Of a DNA stretch of 10,156 bases, positions 6,905 to 10,156 are shown piece by piece. This DNA comes from Nitrosomonas sp. (GTDB lineage: Bacteria > Pseudomonadota > Gammaproteobacteria > Burkholderiales > Nitrosomonadaceae). The notes beneath the pieces were generated by a model that had not been told where the DNA came from, searched no databases, and saw nothing but the letters and a program-made list of their open reading frames with translations. The position numbers and the translations under genes were made by a program. The stretch lies in NCBI GenBank assembly GCA_021774205.1, contig JAJFJI010000228.1:1-10156 (forward strand), given 5' to 3'. Every line of letters begins with the position of its first letter. Within the stretch, counting starts at the first letter, position 1.

Positions 6905-7746
6905 ATAGTTTTAAAAAGTGCAATATTTGCATGTTATATTTAAGCACAGACAAGGTGTGTTCATGAAGCATAAATATAGTGACTTGCAAACATAATCGCT
7001 AAGGTTATCAAACATTGCCGATTTAGCCCCAAATTATTTGCAAATACCGGACCATTTTTGTCATCGACAGTGTCTTTAACGGATACAGAGTTTAAGTCGC
7101 ATAAGGTCCGTTCCTCAATCGCTATTGATAACAAAAATCATTAATTACAATATATTTTCAATTTCTTTCCAGTTCATTGATCGTTGTCTTCAAATAGAAA
7201 CAAAAATGTTTCTATAAATCAGAGTACTATAAATAAATTCGTAATTATGTATATAAATAACGACAATGTGTATTCATATGCTAACGAACAAAATACCTAA
7301 TCAACTGATTTAGAGAGAATAATTATTATGGCATGAATTATGCATTCTAATAAAATACTTGAAGAAAGAATTATATCCATTTGAATTAAGATTTATTCCT
7401 TGTATTCCGTGATTGTTGTGAGGCTATTTGGAGGGGTGGGTAAGGTGGTTATTCTAAAGAAGAATTTTGTACATTTATCACATTTATTCAGCCAAGGTAG
7501 GACAGTTAATACTAATGAAGCATTAAATTGTGTACTTCAAGAGCAGCATATGATTTGCCTTCATTATAAAAAAGAGGATAGGTAGGATCAAATTTTTATT
7601 AATTGTATTAATGCGCCATGAAAGTCTTATTCCAGGCCTTAATTTCTGCAATCTGACGTTCCCAATATTTACGATTTCAGTTGTTCTCTCTCTTAGGGGC
7701 CCGTGAAGTTTTTAAAATATACTTATTTACTCTAAGGAGTAGAATC
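6905..7746. other. Long AT-rich stretch without a convincing gene
   Basis: About 840 bp of AT-rich sequence with frequent stops on both strands. The proximal part should hold the ppiC promoter, but I see no clear box pair. A perfect 9-bp inverted repeat lies at 7194-7215, and CGGACC (7048-7053) recurs inverted as GGTCCG (7105-7110). A 46-codon frame (7445-7585, GTG start with GGAGG about 10 nt upstream) is the only RBS-like ORF. Its product, starting VVILKKNFVHL, is unrecognised and has no supporting context. Confidence 0.6.
7194..7215. repeat. Perfect inverted repeat, 9-bp arms
   Basis: ATAGAAACA and TGTTTCTAT are perfect reverse complements separated by AAAA. It could fold as a hairpin or act as a protein-binding dyad. 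It is not followed by a T-tract, and no adjacent gene identifies a role. Confidence 0.6.
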
Positions 7747-8269
7747 ATGCGATCTAAATCATTTTCCACCATTCTTGCTCATTCTGAGCATTAGCATATT
7801 CTTGTTTACAGTTAGTGTCTCAGCGCAAGAATAAAATGACAAACAGGATGGTAATAGTTATTGTCAATATGCTGCGCAGTTCACTTGCGGGACCAACCCA
7901 CAGGCGACAGCACGAGTTCTTCCTGGCTAATATGCTACGTCGGTTAACATCCATAACCCAAAGGAAAGTAAGACCGTGTTTCGTAAACGCGTTGCTTTAA
8001 CATTTCCTCCTCCCACCCAGGAAGGCGGGGCGGTTTCTGAGCCAATTATTGACGAACTTGAGCCCGTGCAGGCCCTTAAGGTGGCCTGCGATGAAATCCC
8101 AGCTGAGTTTTTTCCTGATGCTGCTGACCATCGACCTTATGTCCATGGCTTCCTGATCATTGAGAGTCGAAGTGAGCTCAATGTTACGGCTGTCTATACG
8201 ACTGGAACGGCAGAGGCAGTTGAAAGTATTGATGTGGAAGAAGTAACAGGGAAAGTTATTAGATACTAA
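7747..8269 (+). pseudogene. Secreted protein of unknown function, broken by one frameshift and two stops
   Basis: AAGGAG at 7733-7738 precedes ATG 7747, which begins MRSKSFSTILA and hits a TAG at once. Shifting by one base near 7778-7781 continues a textbook signal peptide (ILSISIFLFTVSVSA, then QE). That same frame runs to TAA 8267-8269, broken by TAA at 7832-7834 and at 7928-7930. Restored, it is about 173 residues: signal peptide, a Cys-containing SYCQYAAQFTCG, RVLPG-stop-YATSVNIHNP, FRKRVALTFPPPTQ, a conserved-looking core with ACDEIPAEFF, GFLIIESRSELNVTAVYTTG and a C-terminal SIDVEEV. From memory this resembles a recurrent family of small bacterial secreted proteins without known function. 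The apparent ORF 7976-8269 is only its C-terminal fragment and lacks the signal peptide. The second stop could be a CAA or CAG codon mutated once. A clean terminator still follows. Confidence 0.8.
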
Positions 8270-8336
8270 TAGCGCACTGTTCGAGAGTCATTCCACCAAC
8301 TTTCTTTGGTATTACCAAGCTCCTGAGAAGTTTTAG

Positions 8337-8369
8337 AAAGAGCCCTATACTCAAGTGTGGGGCTTTTTT
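8337..8369 (+). terminator. Intrinsic terminator after the secreted-protein pseudogene
   Basis: AGCCC (8341-8345) pairs with GGGCT (8360-8364) across a loop that holds a second small ACT/AGT pairing. Six T follow (8364-8369). The A-rich 5' flank can pair with part of the T-tract. It lies about 70 bp after the end of the broken gene, on the same strand. Confidence 0.8.
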
Positions 8370-8679
8370 GTAACTATTCGGCTTGCCCCTATAATTTGCT
8401 ATTTCGGTGTTGCAAAATAATCATTTACAACTGTAAACTCACTTTTTCGCCTTGAACTGACGAATTTTAAAGGCAATCTGAGCAGTTGCTGCGTTTGCTG
8501 AATAGTTACTTTTTTTCTTAGTCACCAGACTGACTCTTTGGAGAAGTTTCTGTAATAGAAAAACACTACGGTAGTCCTGACTGGGTTGTCTGACCATTTT
8601 TCTAGTGGTATAAGCAGGTTTATTTGGTTATTCTTCAGCCTGTATCAACCCTATCTAGGGCTATGGCATTCTACTCACA
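8370..8679. other. Intergenic stretch between terminator and YHS gene
   Basis: About 310 bp with no gene on either strand and stops in all frames. A small dyad CCCTATCTAGGG (8650-8661) lies about 20 bp past the stop of the minus-strand YHS gene. It could be part of its 3' end structure, but no T-tract accompanies it. Confidence 0.5.
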
Positions 8680-9111
8680 TCAGAATTCAAGCGACAAGAA
8701 TGACTTTGTTGCTCGACGTAGTAATTCCTCTTCGTTATTAGAGCGATCCCACTCTCTTAGACCATCTGGGTGAAAGAGCAGTAGCTGATCGGCAATAATT
8801 TTAAAGTTAGTAGGATCAACAGGTACCTTACGTCCTAGTGCCAAACTATACGCACAGAAACCAGAGAATCTTGGTAAATATCGTGAAGGATTAGAATTGA
8901 AAGTGTCTACTTGATTTGCTGAGGAAAACCAATAGAGTTTTCCTTCGTATTCAGCACTATATCTAGCGAATCCCATTTCCGCTTTATCTTTTTCAAAATA
9001 AGAAACGAGACTATAGCCTTCAATGGCTAGATTTTTTGGAAGTTCTGCATAAACCCAATGTGTTGATGAAAAAAGCAGAGCTACAAATAAGATCTTATTA
9101 AGTGGTTTCAT
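8680..9111 (-). CDS. Exported YHS-domain protein
   Basis: The 143-residue product starts with a signal peptide (MKPLNKILFVALLFSS, cleavage likely after VYA at 22), so it should be periplasmic. The rest is a YHS-type domain: NLAIEGYSLVSYFE, then AEYEGKLYWFSSANQVDTFNSNPSRYLPRFSGFCAYSLALGRKVPVDP. The conserved Cys86 sits in GFCAY. YHS domains are found alone or with metal-transport proteins and are thought to bind metal; the exact role of this exported single-domain form is unknown. After the domain core, FHPDGLREWDRSNNEEELL fits the usual C-terminal helix. The ATG at 9111 has no strong Shine-Dalgarno. The gene stands alone, with no operon partner. Domain assignment is secure, function is not. 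Confidence 0.85.
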   Translation of the reverse strand: MKPLNKILFVALLFSSTHWVYAELPKNLAIEGYSLVSYFEKDKAEMGFARYSAEYEGKLYWFSSANQVDTFNSNPSRYLPRFSGFCAYSLALGRKVPVDPTNFKIIADQLLLFHPDGLREWDRSNNEEELLRRATKSFLSLEF

Positions 9112-9781
9112 AACATGAGCTGCAATAATTTTAAAATAAAACGTTAACTATTATTTTAATTGAATTATACAGTAAGGGGCTGTCGGAAAATACTCAAGAA
9201 TTTTAGATAATAACGAAGCCAATAGAATCCAAAAGAAGCTAACAAAAATTAATTAATAGATGAGCAAGAGACAACAAAGTAGCATTTGTTATTGCGCTGG
9301 ACGAACTTATTCTGGTGGATTACCTTACTAGCTTGTGGCCGGTGGTGTTTTCGCACTTGAAGCTCAATAGGGTGTTTTGCAATATATAACCATGTTTTAT
9401 TACAGCTATCAGCTGCATTCATACTTTGGAAACAAAAACCACAATCAATATGAGGCAGAGATAGCCAAGAAAAGTTGCTAAACTAGGTTGTACAGAATTA
9501 GTTGACCAGGTCAAGGCGATATTTTGGGTATTGGTTCGGTGGTGTTGATTTGTGACATACTTTCTTCAATTGTCAAATTAACTGATAGTAGAAACGATAG
9601 GAGCAGATCTAGGTTATTGACTGAACTAGAGTTTCAAAATAAATTATCTATGTTTCAATAAATACGGATGCAAGCAAGAAATCCGAAGAACATCTTTTTT
9701 CAGTTGTTACTGGCACTTATTAAATCTTTGTGCATCTAATTTTCATTGCACAAATAAGGGCATTTGTTAACATGGTCAATC
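9112..9781. other. AT-rich non-coding stretch before the ABC ATPase gene
   Basis: About 670 bp with no recognisable gene. A perfect TATAAT read on the minus strand (9164-9169) may be the -10 of the YHS gene, but no matching -35 is visible. An 8-bp inverted repeat TAAAATAA/TTATTTTA (9132-9139, 9151-9158) lies between it and the ATG. GGGGCTGTCGGAAAA (9176-9190) looks like an insertion-sequence end, but no partner end or transposase is present. An open frame ending at TAA 9659 encodes about 50 codons with no RBS and no recognised motif. Confidence 0.5.
9727..9754. repeat. Inverted repeat upstream of the ABC ATPase gene
   Basis: TTTGTGCA (9727-9734) and TGCACAAA (9747-9754) are perfect reverse complements with a 12-bp AT-rich spacer. 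The dyad ends 27 bp before the ATG at 9782 and 1 bp before an AAGGG. It could be an operator or an RNA hairpin in the leader. Confidence 0.6.
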
Positions 9782-10156
9782 ATGCTTAGATTACTAAATA
9801 TCAATAAGGAATATGCGGACGGGCGGCAAGTATTGTCCAATTTATCCTATACCCTGGGTGCGGGTGAATATGTGGCCATTATGGGGGACTCCGGTGTTGG
9901 AAAATCTACCCTGTTGAATCTGATTGCCGGGTTGGACACGCCGGATACTGGCGAGATTTTGATGGATGAGGTTGCCATTTCGTCGTTGGATGATGAAGCG
10001 GCAACACGGCTCAGGCGTGAAAAATTTGGTTTCATCTTTCAGGCGTTTCATGTTTTACCCCATCTGACGCTAAGTCAGAATATTGCTTTACCCTTGCTGT
10101 TGAATGGCGTTTCGATTGAAAGCGTAGCGCAAATGCTGGTTGCTGTCGGCTTGCAG
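9782..10156 (+). CDS. ABC transporter ATP-binding protein, LolD/MacB-type, partial at the right edge
   Basis: The first 125 residues of an ABC ATPase are visible; the gene runs off the window. It starts MLRLLNINKEYADGRQVLSNLSY and has Walker A GDSGVGKST at about 35-43. Then come LLNLIAGLDTPDTGEI, and the Q-loop FIFQAFHVLPHLTLSQNIALPLL. The F-Q-x-F-H-x-L-P-x-L-T Q-loop is typical of the LolD/MacB/FtsE-type group that works with FtsX-like permeases in lipoprotein release or export. Signature and Walker B motifs lie beyond the edge. The ATG at 9782 was chosen from the protein start; there is no Shine-Dalgarno for it. An in-frame TTG at 9764 has AAGGG three bases upstream and is an alternative start. 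Subfamily is inferred, substrate unknown. Confidence 0.9.
   Translation, partial: MLRLLNINKEYADGRQVLSNLSYTLGAGEYVAIMGDSGVGKSTLLNLIAGLDTPDTGEILMDEVAISSLDDEAATRLRREKFGFIFQAFHVLPHLTLSQNIALPLLLNGVSIESVAQMLVAVGLQ

Noticed and set aside
7445..7585. Small 46-residue CDS with GTG start and GGAGG upstream
   Set aside because: The protein is not recognisable, the region is AT-rich and G-runs nearby make the RBS match weak. One short frame without context is not enough.
7608..7676. Minus-strand frame reading NRKYWERQIAEIKAWNKTFMAH
   Set aside because: It looks protein-like, but only 22 codons are open between stops, so a gene remnant cannot be supported.
7976..8269. Stand-alone 97-residue CDS beginning at GTG 7976
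   Set aside because: The same frame continues upstream through two stops to a signal peptide and RBS, so this is the tail of a broken gene. No RBS stands before 7976.
9260..9661. Possible decayed gene in one frame from ATG 9260
   Set aside because: Several stops and no recognisable motif; the open part near 9504-9661 has no RBS.

Overview
The window looks like chromosomal DNA of a Gram-negative proteobacterium. A Betaproteobacterium of the Nitrosomonas type is my best guess, inferred from protein character and gene content rather than from any database search. Gram-negative markers are an outer-membrane MlaA lipoprotein, an ExbB/TolQ-type energy-transducing protein and a LolD/MacB-type ABC ATPase. 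Squalene-hopene cyclase and HpnG show that the cell makes hopanoids.

Left part (1-1100): the 3' part of an exbB/tolQ-family gene that enters from the left edge and is interrupted by an in-frame TAA. About 600 bp without an intact gene follows. It holds a short degenerate copy of the exbB 3' end and what may be the first codons of a lost exbD-like gene. A good sigma70-type promoter closes the region just before mlaA.

Centre-left (1101-4710): a tight three-gene operon, mlaA-shc-hpnG. mlaA and shc overlap by 28 bp, and shc and hpnG overlap by 4 bp (ATGA). It joins outer-membrane lipid-asymmetry maintenance to hopanoid synthesis: SHC cyclises squalene, and HpnG cleaves adenine from adenosylhopane on the way to bacteriohopanepolyols. 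HpnG carries an unusual hexanucleotide-repeat insertion.

Centre-right (4721-6892, minus strand): a PpiC-type parvulin followed by an MsbA-like ABC exporter half-transporter, converging on the hopanoid operon. Between them lies a strong intrinsic terminator for ppiC. The predicted promoter of the ABC gene lies inside this terminator: its -35 is in the hairpin loop and its -10 overlaps the U-tract.

Right part (6893-10156): mostly AT-rich, gene-poor sequence with signs of decay. It contains a pseudogene of a secreted protein (one frameshift and two in-frame stops) that keeps its RBS, its signal-peptide coding and a clean terminator. A periplasmic YHS-domain protein lies on the minus strand. The 5' part of an ABC transporter ATPase runs off the right edge. 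No rRNA, tRNA, CRISPR array or intact mobile element is visible.

I did not find a clearly new multi-gene system. The most interesting items are the nested terminator/promoter, the mlaA-shc coupling, the repeat insertion in HpnG and the two broken genes.
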